A stretch of 64,000 nt of DNA from Cobetia crustatorum (GTDB taxonomy: Bacteria; Pseudomonadota; Gammaproteobacteria; Pseudomonadales; Halomonadaceae). The DNA is taken from positions 1-64,000 of the forward strand of contig NZ_JEMF01000097.1 in the NCBI RefSeq assembly GCF_000591415.1, given 5' to 3'. Of this stretch, positions 1-8,104 are shown in pieces; the stretch's first letter is position 1; the number at the start of each line of letters is the position of its first letter. The notes beneath the pieces were generated by a model. The model was not told the DNA's origin and did not search any database. It saw only the letters and a program-made list of their open reading frames with translations. A program made the position numbers and the translations under genes.

Positions 1-207
1 TTGCAGGGAGGAATGGTAGGGAATCCTAGAGAGCTGAACGGTTCGGGATAAGTCCTCTCAGGCACACTGCTTTGGTTCTAAATTTGCACCAATTGTGCAC
101 GACGAAGATTTTTATCTACGTCAGATGAGCTACTGGGGTCTGACGGCGTCTTATATCGTGTTGCTCTGTTGGTGGATTTAACCGGAATAAGACCCTGTCT
201 CAACGCA

Positions 208-238
208 AAAGCCCCGCGGCGATAGCCGACGGGGCTTG
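208..238 (-). terminator. Rho-independent terminator of the binding-protein gene
   Basis: A GCCCCG/CGGGGC stem with an interior mismatch region is followed, read on the minus strand, by TTTTGCG. It lies 100 bases beyond the stop codon of the binding-protein gene that ends at 340. Bases 1-207 contain no gene that I can recognise; the only notable item there is a short TGCAC palindrome at 85-99. Confidence 0.75.
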
Positions 239-339
239 TTGTCTTGCATGGCACTCAAGCATCAAAGGTGGAAATGCAATCTTCGCTGTTGATGCCTCAC
301 TTGCTCATTGACGCGTTCATTCATGAGAAGTCGGAGTGC

Positions 340-1104
340 TTATTTCTTTTCACCGAAATATTTGGTGTGGATGGTGTCGTAGGTGCCATCGGACTTCAGA
401 TCAGCCAGCGCGCCGTTGATCTGCTCGGCCAGGTCCTTGTCACGCTTGCGCATGGCAATGCCGAAACCGTCACCGAAGTACTTCTTGGGTTCAGTCACGA
501 CTTCGCCCACGGCCTTGTAGTTGCCATTGCCGCCATCAATCAGCGTTGACTTGCCGACCGGGAAATCTAGGAATGCGATGTCGAGACGACCGGCATCCAT
601 GTCGAGTACCAGATCATCGGCAGTGGTGTAGCGCTTGACGTCAGATGACTTGCTGTACAGATCGCTGACGTAGTTATCCTGCAGCGTACCGCGCTGCACG
701 CCAATGGCTTTGCCTTCGAGTGTTTCTTGCGAGGCTTCGCTCAGCGTGCTTTTGGCCGGCGCGAACCAGGCAGACGGCGGTGTGATGTAGGTATCAGAGA
801 ACAGTACCTTTTCGCGACGCTCGTCGTTGATGGTCATCGACGACATGATCGCGTCGTACTTGCGCGCCATCAGGCCCGGGATGATGCCGTCCCATGCTTG
901 AATGACCCACTCGCATTCGCGGTCGATCCTGGCGCAGATAGCGTTACCCAGCTCGATGTCGAAGCCGGTCAGTTCGCCGTCCGGCGTCTTGTATTCCATC
1001 GGCTCGTAAGGCACGTCAACACCGATACGCAATGCATCGGCGGCCTGTGCGCCACCGGCCATCAGGGCAGCACCCAGTAGGGAAATTCCCAGCAGCTTCT
1101 TCAT
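340..1104 (-). CDS. Basic amino-acid ABC transporter substrate-binding protein (AotJ/ArgT-like), second paralogue
   Basis: This is a periplasmic solute-binding protein, family 3, of 254 residues that would deliver an amino acid to the permease pair upstream. Residues 1-21 form a Sec signal peptide ending AQA, and the mature protein opens ADALRIGVD. Family features visible are ELTGFDIELGNA, YDAIMSSMTI and KKYFGDGFGIA near the C terminus. The start at 1104 was preferred to an in-frame ATG at 1212 because it places the signal peptide at the N terminus and has AAGGGA just upstream. It is a clear paralogue of the binding protein at 2993-3817. A terminator separates it from the permease gene, so it may have its own promoter in 1105-1308. 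Arginine or ornithine as substrate is inferred from the neighbouring astE; lysine or histidine remain possible. Confidence 0.88.
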   Translation of the reverse strand: MKKLLGISLLGAALMAGGAQAADALRIGVDVPYEPMEYKTPDGELTGFDIELGNAICARIDRECEWVIQAWDGIIPGLMARKYDAIMSSMTINDERREKVLFSDTYITPPSAWFAPAKSTLSEASQETLEGKAIGVQRGTLQDNYVSDLYSKSSDVKRYTTADDLVLDMDAGRLDIAFLDFPVGKSTLIDGGNGNYKAVGEVVTEPKKYFGDGFGIAMRKRDKDLAEQINGALADLKSDGTYDTIHTKYFGEKK

Positions 1105-1308
1105 GTTGTTCCCTTCCATCGTTGTTGTTTGTCGTTCTTGCTGATCAGCGCAGGTGTAATGAGTCTGGCTTATGAGACTACCCAGTGCCGCTGTCAGAAT
1201 AGTCCACCCCACACTAGCCCAGACTGGCGCTGTCGAGAAGAGGGTAAATGGTCGGATTCAAACGATCGTTAAACGAGATTTATTTCGGCCAAACTAGTCA
1301 TGAGTAAA

Positions 1309-1336
1309 GGAAAGCGCTCCATATTGAGCGCTTTCC
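1309..1336 (-). terminator. Terminator or attenuator between permease and second binding-protein gene
   Basis: An 11-bp perfect stem (GGAAAGCGCTC paired with its complement, 6-base loop) starts five bases after the permease stop codon and is followed on the minus strand by CCTTTACTC. The T tract is short, so partial read-through into the downstream binding-protein gene is likely. Confidence 0.7.
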
Positions 1337-1340
1337 CAGT

Positions 1341-2147
1341 TCAGCTTAATGGTCTCAGGTGCGCTAGCAGGCGTTTTTCTAACTGTCTGAAAATCGCGAT
1401 GATCGTGAAGGTCAGACACAGGTAGATGGCCGCCACGAACAGGAAGGCCTCGAAGGGCGCGTAGAAGCGTGCATAGATATCACGCGCAGCACCGGTGAGG
1501 TCCAGCAGCGTGACCACACTACAGATGGCGCTGGCATGTAGCATGAAGATGACTTCATTACCGTAGGCCGGTAGCGCACGTCGAAAAGCGCTGGGCATGA
1601 TGATACGACGCATCATCTTGCCGCGTGACATGCCATAGGCGCGGGCTGCCTCCATTTCGCCCTTGGGCGTAGACTGGATGGCACCGTGGAAAATCTCGGT
1701 GGTGTAGGCCGCGGTGTTGAGCACGAAGGCCAGCATGGCCGGCACGAAGGGATCGCGGAAGTAATCCCAAAGCCAGGTCTGCTGGATGCTTGGGATATGC
1801 ACGCTACCCAGTCCGTAGGAGACATCGAAGCCGTCAAAGAACACCACGCCGTAGTAGATCAGGTAGAGCTGGATCAACAGCGGTGTTCCGCGAAACACGT
1901 AGGTGTACAGATAGACTGGCATCTTGATCCAGCGACGGCGCGAGCCGCGCAGAATCGCCAGTGGCACCGCCAGTATCAGGCCGATGATCAGCGACAGGAA
2001 GACTAGCTGTACGGTCGTGACCAGACCATCCCAGTAGTGCCAGAGAGTGGTCGCGGTGAAGATGTAGTTCTGACTCAACACATCGTTGATCATCTGACCG
2101 AGCTGAGCGATGAAGCCTGACTGGGCCACGTCGTTTAATTGTTCCAT
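1341..2147 (-). CDS. Amino-acid ABC transporter permease (HisM/ArtM/AotM type)
   Basis: Inner-membrane permease of 268 residues in the polar amino-acid importer family. It has about five hydrophobic spans and the cytoplasmic coupling loop typical of these permeases (YTTEIFHGAIQSTPKGEMEA, followed by ARAYGMS), which contacts the ATPase. The start overlaps the end of the other permease gene by 13 bases, which points to translational coupling and a heteromeric permease pair. It is the last gene before the internal terminator. The match to the family is clear; substrate is inferred from the adjacent arginine-succinyltransferase pathway gene. Confidence 0.88.
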   Translation of the reverse strand: MEQLNDVAQSGFIAQLGQMINDVLSQNYIFTATTLWHYWDGLVTTVQLVFLSLIIGLILAVPLAILRGSRRRWIKMPVYLYTYVFRGTPLLIQLYLIYYGVVFFDGFDVSYGLGSVHIPSIQQTWLWDYFRDPFVPAMLAFVLNTAAYTTEIFHGAIQSTPKGEMEAARAYGMSRGKMMRRIIMPSAFRRALPAYGNEVIFMLHASAICSVVTLLDLTGAARDIYARFYAPFEAFLFVAAIYLCLTFTIIAIFRQLEKRLLAHLRPLS

Positions 2148-2851
2148 GCGCTGGCCTCCCCGAAGCCGGTGTTATAGCGCACCTTGAGGCGTGCCAGCCC
2201 CCACTCGGACACGGTGGCAATCAACAGATAGCCTGCGGCCACCGGCAACAGGAAAGTGAAGGGTTCGTGAGTCGCCTTGGCGGCCTCACTGGCCACGCGC
2301 ACCATGTCGACCAGGCCTATTACCGACACCAGTGCGGTAGTCTTGAGCAGCACCATCCAGTTGTTGCCTAGCCCCGGCAGGGCGTGGCGCATCATCAACG
2401 GGAAGCGAATGCGCTTGAATACCTTCCAGTCGCTCATGCCATAGGCGCGTCCGGCCTCTACCTGGCCGGCATCCACTGCCATGAAGGCACCGCGGAAGGT
2501 CTCGCCCATGTAGGCGCCAAAGATGAAGCCGATAGTGATGACACCTGCGGTGAACTCGTCGACATTGACGAAGACATCGAAGCCATAGCTCTCGTACAGC
2601 CAGTCGGTGACCATGTTGATACCGATCTGGCCACCGAAGAACAGCAGCATCATCAGCACGATGTCCGGTACGCCACGGATTACGGTGGTGTAGAGCGTCG
2701 CGATCCAGCGCAGCGGTGTAGAACGCGACATTTTGGCCGTGGCGGTCAATAGCCCCAGCATGATGGCCAGCAGCTGTGCGAGCACGGCTAGCTGCACCGT
2801 GACCCAGGCACCCGCCAGCAGGCTTGGGCCATAGCCTTGAAGGTCGATCAT
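2135..2851 (-). CDS. Amino-acid ABC transporter permease (HisQ/ArtQ/AotQ type)
   Basis: Inner-membrane permease of 238 residues, partner of the permease at 1341-2147. It shows the family coupling loop (ETFRGAFMAVDAGQVEAGRA, then YGMS) and several hydrophobic spans. The start MIDLQGYGPSLL at 2851 is supported by GGGAGA a few bases upstream and by homologues that begin at this point; an in-frame ATG at 2902 would add 17 residues without a ribosome binding site. The gene follows the first binding-protein gene after a 141-base spacer holding a small hairpin, an arrangement often seen where the binding protein is made in excess of the permeases. Confidence 0.88.
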   Translation of the reverse strand: MIDLQGYGPSLLAGAWVTVQLAVLAQLLAIMLGLLTATAKMSRSTPLRWIATLYTTVIRGVPDIVLMMLLFFGGQIGINMVTDWLYESYGFDVFVNVDEFTAGVITIGFIFGAYMGETFRGAFMAVDAGQVEAGRAYGMSDWKVFKRIRFPLMMRHALPGLGNNWMVLLKTTALVSVIGLVDMVRVASEAAKATHEPFTFLLPVAAGYLLIATVSEWGLARLKVRYNTGFGEASAWNN

Positions 2852-2962
2852 GGGAAGTCTCCCGTGAAGCGCTGATACGAGAGGCCATACGGTTGCCCAC
2901 AATTGGGCCTTGGCAGGCAGTATCAGCGCAAATGCTATCCGTCAGGTATTCAGCAGGTCACA

Positions 2963-2984
2963 GCGGTAGTGATATCACTGCCGC
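2963..2984. repeat. Intercistronic hairpin between binding-protein and permease genes
   Basis: A near-perfect 22-base palindrome centred on GATATC (GCGG and CCGC arms) lies 9 bases after the stop codon of the first binding-protein gene. There is no T tract, so it is more likely an mRNA-stabilising or partial-termination element than a full terminator. Confidence 0.45.
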
Positions 2985-2992
2985 CAGGAGAC

Positions 2993-3817
2993 TTACTGGC
3001 TGGTAGTCGTGGTTTTTTCCGCTGCAAAATACTTGGCGCTCAGGCGCTTGAGAGTGCCATCGGCTTTTAGCTGTTCCAGCGCAGAATCGATGGATTTCTT
3101 GAGTGCGCGATCACGCTGTTTCATGGCGATGCCGAAGCCGTCACCGAAGTATTTCTTCGGTTCACTGATGGCGGTACCGGTGTTGACGAAGTTGCCATCA
3201 TTGGCATTCACCAGCGTGTCCTGTCCGACCGGCTGGTCGAGGAAAGCGGCGTCAACGCGACCGCTATCCATGTCCAGTACCAGGTCATCCAGCTTGGTAT
3301 AGCGACGCACTTCTGCCACCTGGCCATAGAGATCGGTCACGTAATGGTCCTGCAGGTTACCGCGCTGCACGCCGATCACCTTGCCCTTGAGTGCTTCGCT
3401 GTCGAGCGCGCCGGTGACCTTGGCCAGCGGACTATCGGCCTTGACGAACCAGCCGGACGGCGGCGTGAAATACGGCGCGGAGAATAGCACCTGACGCTCA
3501 CGTTCCGGATTGATGGTCAGTGCCGACATGATGACGTCGTACTTGCGTGCCAACAGACCCGGAACGATGCCGTCAAAGTCCTGCTCGACCCACTGGCAGT
3601 GAGTAGCGAGCTGCTTGCACAGGGCATTGCCTAGCTCAATCTCGAAGCCAGTCAGCTCACCGCTTGGCAGCTTGTAACCGAAGGGGGCATAGGGCATGTC
3701 GATACCGAGCCGCAGCGGGTCGGGCACATCGGCAGCCTGCACGGAGGTTGCGGTCATCGCGAGAGTAGAAAGGCCGAGGGTGATGCCCATCAGAGAACGT
3801 GTTACGTACTTTTTCAT
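2993..3817 (-). CDS. Basic amino-acid ABC transporter substrate-binding protein (AotJ/ArgT-like), first paralogue
   Basis: Periplasmic family 3 solute-binding protein of 274 residues. A signal peptide covers roughly residues 1-28 (ending VQAAD); the mature part has LRLGIDMPYAPFGYK, ELTGFEIELGNALC, and KKYFGDGFGIAMK, all shared with the paralogue at 340-1104. Both ATG 3817 and the GTG directly before it at 3820 sit behind an AGGA at suitable distance; I chose ATG. The gene stands between the ATPase and permease genes, so it is the core binding protein of the importer. The C terminus carries an unusual Thr-rich tail (EKTTTTSQ). Confidence 0.88.
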   Translation of the reverse strand: MKKYVTRSLMGITLGLSTLAMTATSVQAADVPDPLRLGIDMPYAPFGYKLPSGELTGFEIELGNALCKQLATHCQWVEQDFDGIVPGLLARKYDVIMSALTINPERERQVLFSAPYFTPPSGWFVKADSPLAKVTGALDSEALKGKVIGVQRGNLQDHYVTDLYGQVAEVRRYTKLDDLVLDMDSGRVDAAFLDQPVGQDTLVNANDGNFVNTGTAISEPKKYFGDGFGIAMKQRDRALKKSIDSALEQLKADGTLKRLSAKYFAAEKTTTTSQ

Positions 3818-3944
3818 CACTTGTCATTCCTGAAGTCTTGTCCGCCCCGAGGCCTGCTGTAGCAGATGCACTCGTGGTGATGAATCATGTGCCGGTCACG
3901 GGATCGCCGTGCCAGCGAGGATGCCGGTCGGCAGAGTGGATAGA

Positions 3945-4745
3945 TCAGTATTTGGGCGCAAGGAACTGCTTGAGGCGCTCGGACTGGGGATTCTCCAGCA
4001 CGTCGGCCGGCTTGCCGGACTCCTCGACAAGTCCCTGATGCAGGTAGATCACTTGGCTCGAGACATCGCGAGCGAAGCTCATTTCATGTGTCACCACCAC
4101 CATGGTGCGGCCTTCTTCGGCCAGGTCACGCATGACCTTGAGGACATCGCCGACCAGTTCCGGGTCGAGTGCCGAGGTCGGCTCATCGAACAGCATCACT
4201 TCCGGCTCCATTGCCAGTGCACGGGCGATCGCTCCGCGTTGCTGCTGGCCGCCGGACATCTGGGCGGGGTAGTAGTCGGCACGTTCCAATAGGCCAACGC
4301 GATCCAGCAGACTGCGGGCATGCGCGATGGCTTCCTTCTTCGGCTTGCCCAATACGTGAATCGGCGCCTCGATGACATTTTCCAGCAGGGTCATGTGCGA
4401 CCACAGGTTGAAGCTCTGGAAGACCATCGAGAGGCGGGCACGCATGCGTTCGACCTGACGCCAGTCAGTGGGCTCGCGGCCACGGCGGGTGTTCTTGAAG
4501 CCAATTTGCTCACCGTGGACGAGGATATCGCCGCCATCGGGTTGCTCGAGCAGGTTCATGCAGCGCAGGAAGGTGCTCTTGCCGGAGCCAGAGGCGCCGA
4601 TCAGGGTAATGACATCACCCTTGCGTGCTTCAAGCGACAAGCCTTTTAACACCTGATTGGTGCCGAAGGACTTGGTGATATTGCGGACCTCGAGAGGCAG
4701 CACCTCGCTGCTCGTGCTCTCGGTCGCGGGGGAATTCATGGTCAT
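3945..4745 (-). CDS. Amino-acid ABC transporter ATP-binding protein (HisP/ArtP/AotP type)
   Basis: ATPase subunit of 266 residues that powers the importer encoded downstream. Walker A is GASGSGKST at about residues 50-58, the signature is MSGGQQQR, Walker B is [13 protein letters not shown], and the switch histidine lies in VVTHEM. The start at 4745 has GGAG seven bases upstream; in-frame ATGs at 4787 and 4763 lack such a site. About 20 residues precede the conserved fold, slightly longer than usual. It is the first gene of the importer cluster, so the promoter should lie in 4746-5200. Confidence 0.9.
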   Translation of the reverse strand: MTMNSPATESTSSEVLPLEVRNITKSFGTNQVLKGLSLEARKGDVITLIGASGSGKSTFLRCMNLLEQPDGGDILVHGEQIGFKNTRRGREPTDWRQVERMRARLSMVFQSFNLWSHMTLLENVIEAPIHVLGKPKKEAIAHARSLLDRVGLLERADYYPAQMSGGQQQRGAIARALAMEPEVMLFDEPTSALDPELVGDVLKVMRDLAEEGRTMVVVTHEMSFARDVSSQVIYLHQGLVEESGKPADVLENPQSERLKQFLAPKY

Positions 4746-5201
4746 GCTGTCACTCCGGTCCATGCACAAGTCCCGCACCACCGACATTGTGGTGGTTGCC
4801 TTCTTGCGCCTTGAGTCTGCCGTATCGAGGCATGACTCAGGGGGTACTTGTTCGTGGTCAACGCGGCGCGAGGCGGCGTCGGGGGAATATCGGCCGTCCG
4901 TGACGCGTGCCGTACTAGCTCTGGCATCAGGGTCGCGATCGGGAAAGGGGGCCGATTCTACCAGCTCAACGCAGGGTTAACTGCTGTCGGCGAGTGTCTC
5001 CAAGTACAACTTTGGTTGAGGTGATGAGCTGTGACAGCCGACGGAGCTCTGACAAGCGGGAAATGACACGGAGAGGAAGGAGGGCGGGAGAGGTTTGCAC
5101 TCAGTGGTGCGGACAATCGAAAGAGTCATGAGGGTTGCCTGTTATCGTTATGGGATGTGGCAGATGAATCAGTACAGATGAATCAGGGATAGGGCATTGC
5201 A
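4746..5201. other. Gene-free stretch upstream of the ABC importer
   Basis: About 455 bases separate the importer ATPase start from the 3' hairpin of astE. No open frame here has a ribosome binding site, recognisable product or domain. It probably holds the importer promoter, but I cannot point to convincing -35 and -10 boxes. Confidence 0.5.
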
Positions 5202-5232
5202 ACACCGTCGCGTAAGCAGTACGCGACGGTGT
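5202..5232 (-). terminator. Hairpin after astE, probable terminator
   Basis: A perfect 12-bp stem (ACACCGTCGCGT and its complement) with a 7-base loop begins 5 bases after the astE stop codon. The downstream minus-strand sequence TTGCAATG has only a poor T tract, so termination may be Rho-assisted. Confidence 0.5.
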
Positions 5233-5237
5233 CGTGA

Positions 5238-6326
5238 TCATTCGGAGGAGGTGTGATCTGATGCAAGAGCGACCTGCGGCGGCTCGCAAGCGGCGAGCAG
5301 TAGCGCGGCACGTGCCCCGATCTCGACTCGTGCATTTGGGAAGACCACGCTGAGCGGCGTGTCGCCGACGGTGCATGGGCCTGCTTCACCATCTTCAGCT
5401 ACCACTGTGCCTGGTGTGAAGGTGGTGAAGTTGGCGACGTCGTCATTGAAGCACAGGCGAAAGTCGGTAGAGCGCCGCATCAGCTCTATCTCAACCTTGA
5501 AGTAGGCCATTCTCTCCGGTGCTGCACTCGGTGCTTCGATGCCCATCGCCAGTGCCGCCAGCAGCTGAGACATTGGGGCTAGTGCCACCATGTCATTCTC
5601 GCCGAAAGGGTGTACCTGCCCCAGCTCGAGCGTGAAGGCATCGGCATCATGGTAGTGGCGCGAGTAGTGCGAGAAGGTCCAGCTGTGCTGATGTTGATGC
5701 AGCACGGCCTGGAGGCCGGCAGCGCTCAATATCGACCACTGTGAGGGACTGATGGCCTCTCCCTCGCTGAAGGGCACCACGGCAAAGCGCGGGTAGTGGC
5801 TGTCGCGGATCGCGGTATGCATGTCGTAGTGCAGGCGTCGCGTGCCATCGGCCGGCGGGAAGCGGGCGTAGAAGTCATCCACTGCCGCCATCAGCTGGCG
5901 GGCGCGTGCCGGCTCATCATCGGCTGGACAGTCATTGGCCTTGCCGGCAGTCGCGTTGCCGGCGTCCACCGAGATGGCGGTCGCCGTCTCGGTACGTCGG
6001 AACAGCCGATTGAGGTTGGTCGCATGGAAGCGCTCACCGGTGCGGATGGCGGGCAGGTTGCCCAGAATCAGCAGCAGCGGGGCACCGGCGATCAGGTGGC
6101 CGCTCTCGAGACCGGCGATCAGCTCACCCATCAGCTCGATAGGAGCAGTCTCGTTACCGTGGATACCCGCGGAGATCACTACGGGGCGCGCGTGCGGCCC
6201 ACTGTCATCAGGGCATATCTCGAGTACGCCAGGTGCCACGATTTCGTAGCGTCCGCTGGGGATGCGTCCCATGCCCCGCGCGCTGGCGTGGCCTTCAAGT
6301 GTCAGGTCAAGCCAGTCGGCAATCAC
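5238..6326 (-). CDS. astE: Succinylglutamate desuccinylase
   Basis: AstE hydrolyses N-succinylglutamate to glutamate and succinate, the last step of the arginine succinyltransferase pathway. The 362-residue protein has the zinc-ligand motif GIHGNETAP, the Asn/Arg substrate motif NLNRLFRR, and the third zinc ligand in DMHTAIRDS. It is about 40 residues longer than the enterobacterial enzyme, largely from an insertion after the NRLFRR motif. The start codon is GTG and overlaps the TGA of the upstream DUF1338 gene as GTGA; no purine-rich ribosome binding site precedes it, so translation probably depends on coupling. astA, astB, astC and astD are not in the window. The importer immediately downstream fits uptake of the pathway substrate. 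Confidence 0.93.
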   Translation of the reverse strand: MIADWLDLTLEGHASARGMGRIPSGRYEIVAPGVLEICPDDSGPHARPVVISAGIHGNETAPIELMGELIAGLESGHLIAGAPLLLILGNLPAIRTGERFHATNLNRLFRRTETATAISVDAGNATAGKANDCPADDEPARARQLMAAVDDFYARFPPADGTRRLHYDMHTAIRDSHYPRFAVVPFSEGEAISPSQWSILSAAGLQAVLHQHQHSWTFSHYSRHYHDADAFTLELGQVHPFGENDMVALAPMSQLLAALAMGIEAPSAAPERMAYFKVEIELMRRSTDFRLCFNDDVANFTTFTPGTVVAEDGEAGPCTVGDTPLSVVFPNARVEIGARAALLLAACEPPQVALASDHTSSE

Positions 6327-7143
6327 GAGGGGGTGTGCTCCCGGGGAGTGGCGTTGGTGGATTCGAATATCTTGTCAGCGCTGGCGGCCACGAAGCCTTG
6401 ATACAGCTGACCGTTGGCATCCGGGTAACGGCGCGCAAATTCGTAGTAGCAGGTGGAAATCTCGTGTTGCTCACCACCGGCGAAGGTGAAGGTCTGGCGG
6501 TCGGCGAGTGTAGAGGCCTGCTCCAACAGCACATCGGCAGAGCCCTTGATGCGACCACCGGCCGGATTGATGCCCAAGCCAAGCGCTTCCACGCGCGTCA
6601 GCACCTTGTCGAGCGTGTCATGACGGGTAAGTGCATTGACGCTGATGGTGAAGTGATTGCGCGCAGGCCGATGATCGACAGCCAGGCCGCGTATTCGCTC
6701 TCCTCCATCAGACGCTGATACTGCTCGAAGGTCGGCGCGTCCCACAGGCGACCTGACCACAGCACGGAGGGCTGGGTGGCGGCATCCGGCGAGATCTGGC
6801 TGACCAGACCATCGATGATCGACTGGGCGCGCTCGGAAAGCTCATGGCATTTCAGCTCGGAGAGGAAGACGCGCGGCATGTCGGGAGACGGCGGCAGATA
6901 GCCGAAGGCGCGCAGTTTCTTCTCAGCGAAATCATAGGGGGCGAAGCGGGTGTAGCCGAGCGCCAGCAGATGAGGTTCCAGCGCGCTCAGGGTGATCGGC
7001 CCGCGGTCGAAGGTCCGGAAGGCCACGTGGTCGTTGACGATGGTCTCGCCATCGGCCACGAAGGCATCCTGGATCTGTTGGGCCTGGGGCGTCATGGCGA
7101 CGTAATCATCCCACAGGGCGCTGAAGAACTGCTGGATATCCAT
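6323..7143 (-). pseudogene. DUF1338 family protein (2-oxoadipate dioxygenase/decarboxylase fold), single-base frameshift
   Basis: Read with one base restored, the gene encodes about 273 residues of a DUF1338 protein, the family of the non-haem iron 2-oxoadipate dioxygenase/decarboxylase of bacterial lysine catabolism (established for HglS; substrate here unknown). The first frame starts MDIQQFFSALWDDY at 7143 behind GAGGGAG and includes NDHVAFRTFDR with a likely metal-ligand His. It reads correctly to IIGLRA at about 6660, where one G of an expected GG appears missing; the next frame continues directly with NHFTISVNALTRHD, giving a second likely metal-ligand His, and runs to TGA at 6323. Nothing else in the gene is damaged, so a sequencing error is as likely as a real lesion. 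Its stop overlaps the astE start, which implies co-translation with astE. Confidence 0.8.
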
Positions 7144-7410
7144 GGCACGAGCTCCCTCTGAACTGAGTTGCCCAGTGCAGCGAGGTGTCACTGACACTGG
7201 GCGACGGCATTTGGCGATTGGCAGCAGGGCAGCGCACTCGGCGAGACGCTGCCTCGGCAGATTGTCAGCTCACCATTGGCGAGCCGCTGGCGCGTGGCAA
7301 GAGGCAAGGTCGGTTGGATGAAAGCGGCTGTCCGCACCATGTAAACGTCACGTGTCGGTTTAGACCTTGGATGGAGCCTGCGCCATGAGCAAGAGTCTGC
7401 GTCTGCGTCA

Positions 7411-7965
7411 TCAGCTCTCACCGTCAGCGACGGGGCATGCCACACCCTGCTCGACCTTGATCAGTGAGTCGGTTGCGAAGCCGAGCTCGGCGGCCTGATC
7501 GACCAGTGCTTGATAGGTGCCGTCATCCAGCTGCGGCTCGCGCGCCAGTATCCACAGGTAGTCGCGATCGGCACCGGCCACCAGCGACCACTGATAGTCG
7601 TCATCCAGTGCCAGCACGTTGTAGCCACCATAGAAGGGGCCGAAGAAGCTGACCTTGAGGGCCGCGGTCTCGCTGCCCTGCGTGAAGTAGGCCCGCCCTT
7701 CGGCCTGACTCCATTCGCCCTTGTCGGCATCAAGGCCGCTATTGATGACGCGCACGCCGCCGTCCTCGCGGGGCGAGTAATCGGCGGTGACGCAGCTCAG
7801 TCCCTCCTCGAAGCTGTTGGGCAGGCGGGCGATCTCGTGCCATTGCCCGTAGTAGCGTTCGAGCTGGAACCCCCCGACGGGCTGGGTGCCGGACGGGACA
7901 CCGGCACAGCCGCCAAGGAGGCTGAGGCCAGCGAGCGAGAGGGCGAGATGCGGCAGGCGTGTCAT
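7411..7965 (-). CDS. blc: Outer-membrane lipoprotein, bacterial lipocalin
   Basis: A 184-residue lipocalin, a beta-barrel lipoprotein thought to bind lysophospholipids or fatty acids at the outer membrane. The lipobox LLGGC places the lipidated Cys at about residue 20. The lipocalin signature GQWHEIARLPNSFE follows at about residues 41-54, and the second conserved region VAGADRDYLWILAREP lies near residue 135. Length agrees with E. coli Blc (177). The gene stands alone on the minus strand between the DUF1338 gene and a diguanylate cyclase gene. Confidence 0.9.
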   Translation of the reverse strand: MTRLPHLALSLAGLSLLGGCAGVPSGTQPVGGFQLERYYGQWHEIARLPNSFEEGLSCVTADYSPREDGGVRVINSGLDADKGEWSQAEGRAYFTQGSETAALKVSFFGPFYGGYNVLALDDDYQWSLVAGADRDYLWILAREPQLDDGTYQALVDQAAELGFATDSLIKVEQGVACPVADGES

Positions 7966-8104
7966 TGGCGGGCTCCATGAGACAGGACGCCCCGGCGAAT
8001 CGTCGCGGGGCGTCGTTACGTGATGAAAGGATGCACAGGCATCCTTCTCTCATTGGGGCGTCTGCGGTTGTCTCAAGAGGGAGGGGGCATCATTCGTGGT
8101 GGGC

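Noticed and set aside
85-99. TGCACCAATTGTGCA palindrome as an NtrC-type nitrogen-regulator site
   Set aside because: Spacing is two bases shorter than the TGCACC-N5-GGTGCA consensus and the gene it would serve lies outside the window.
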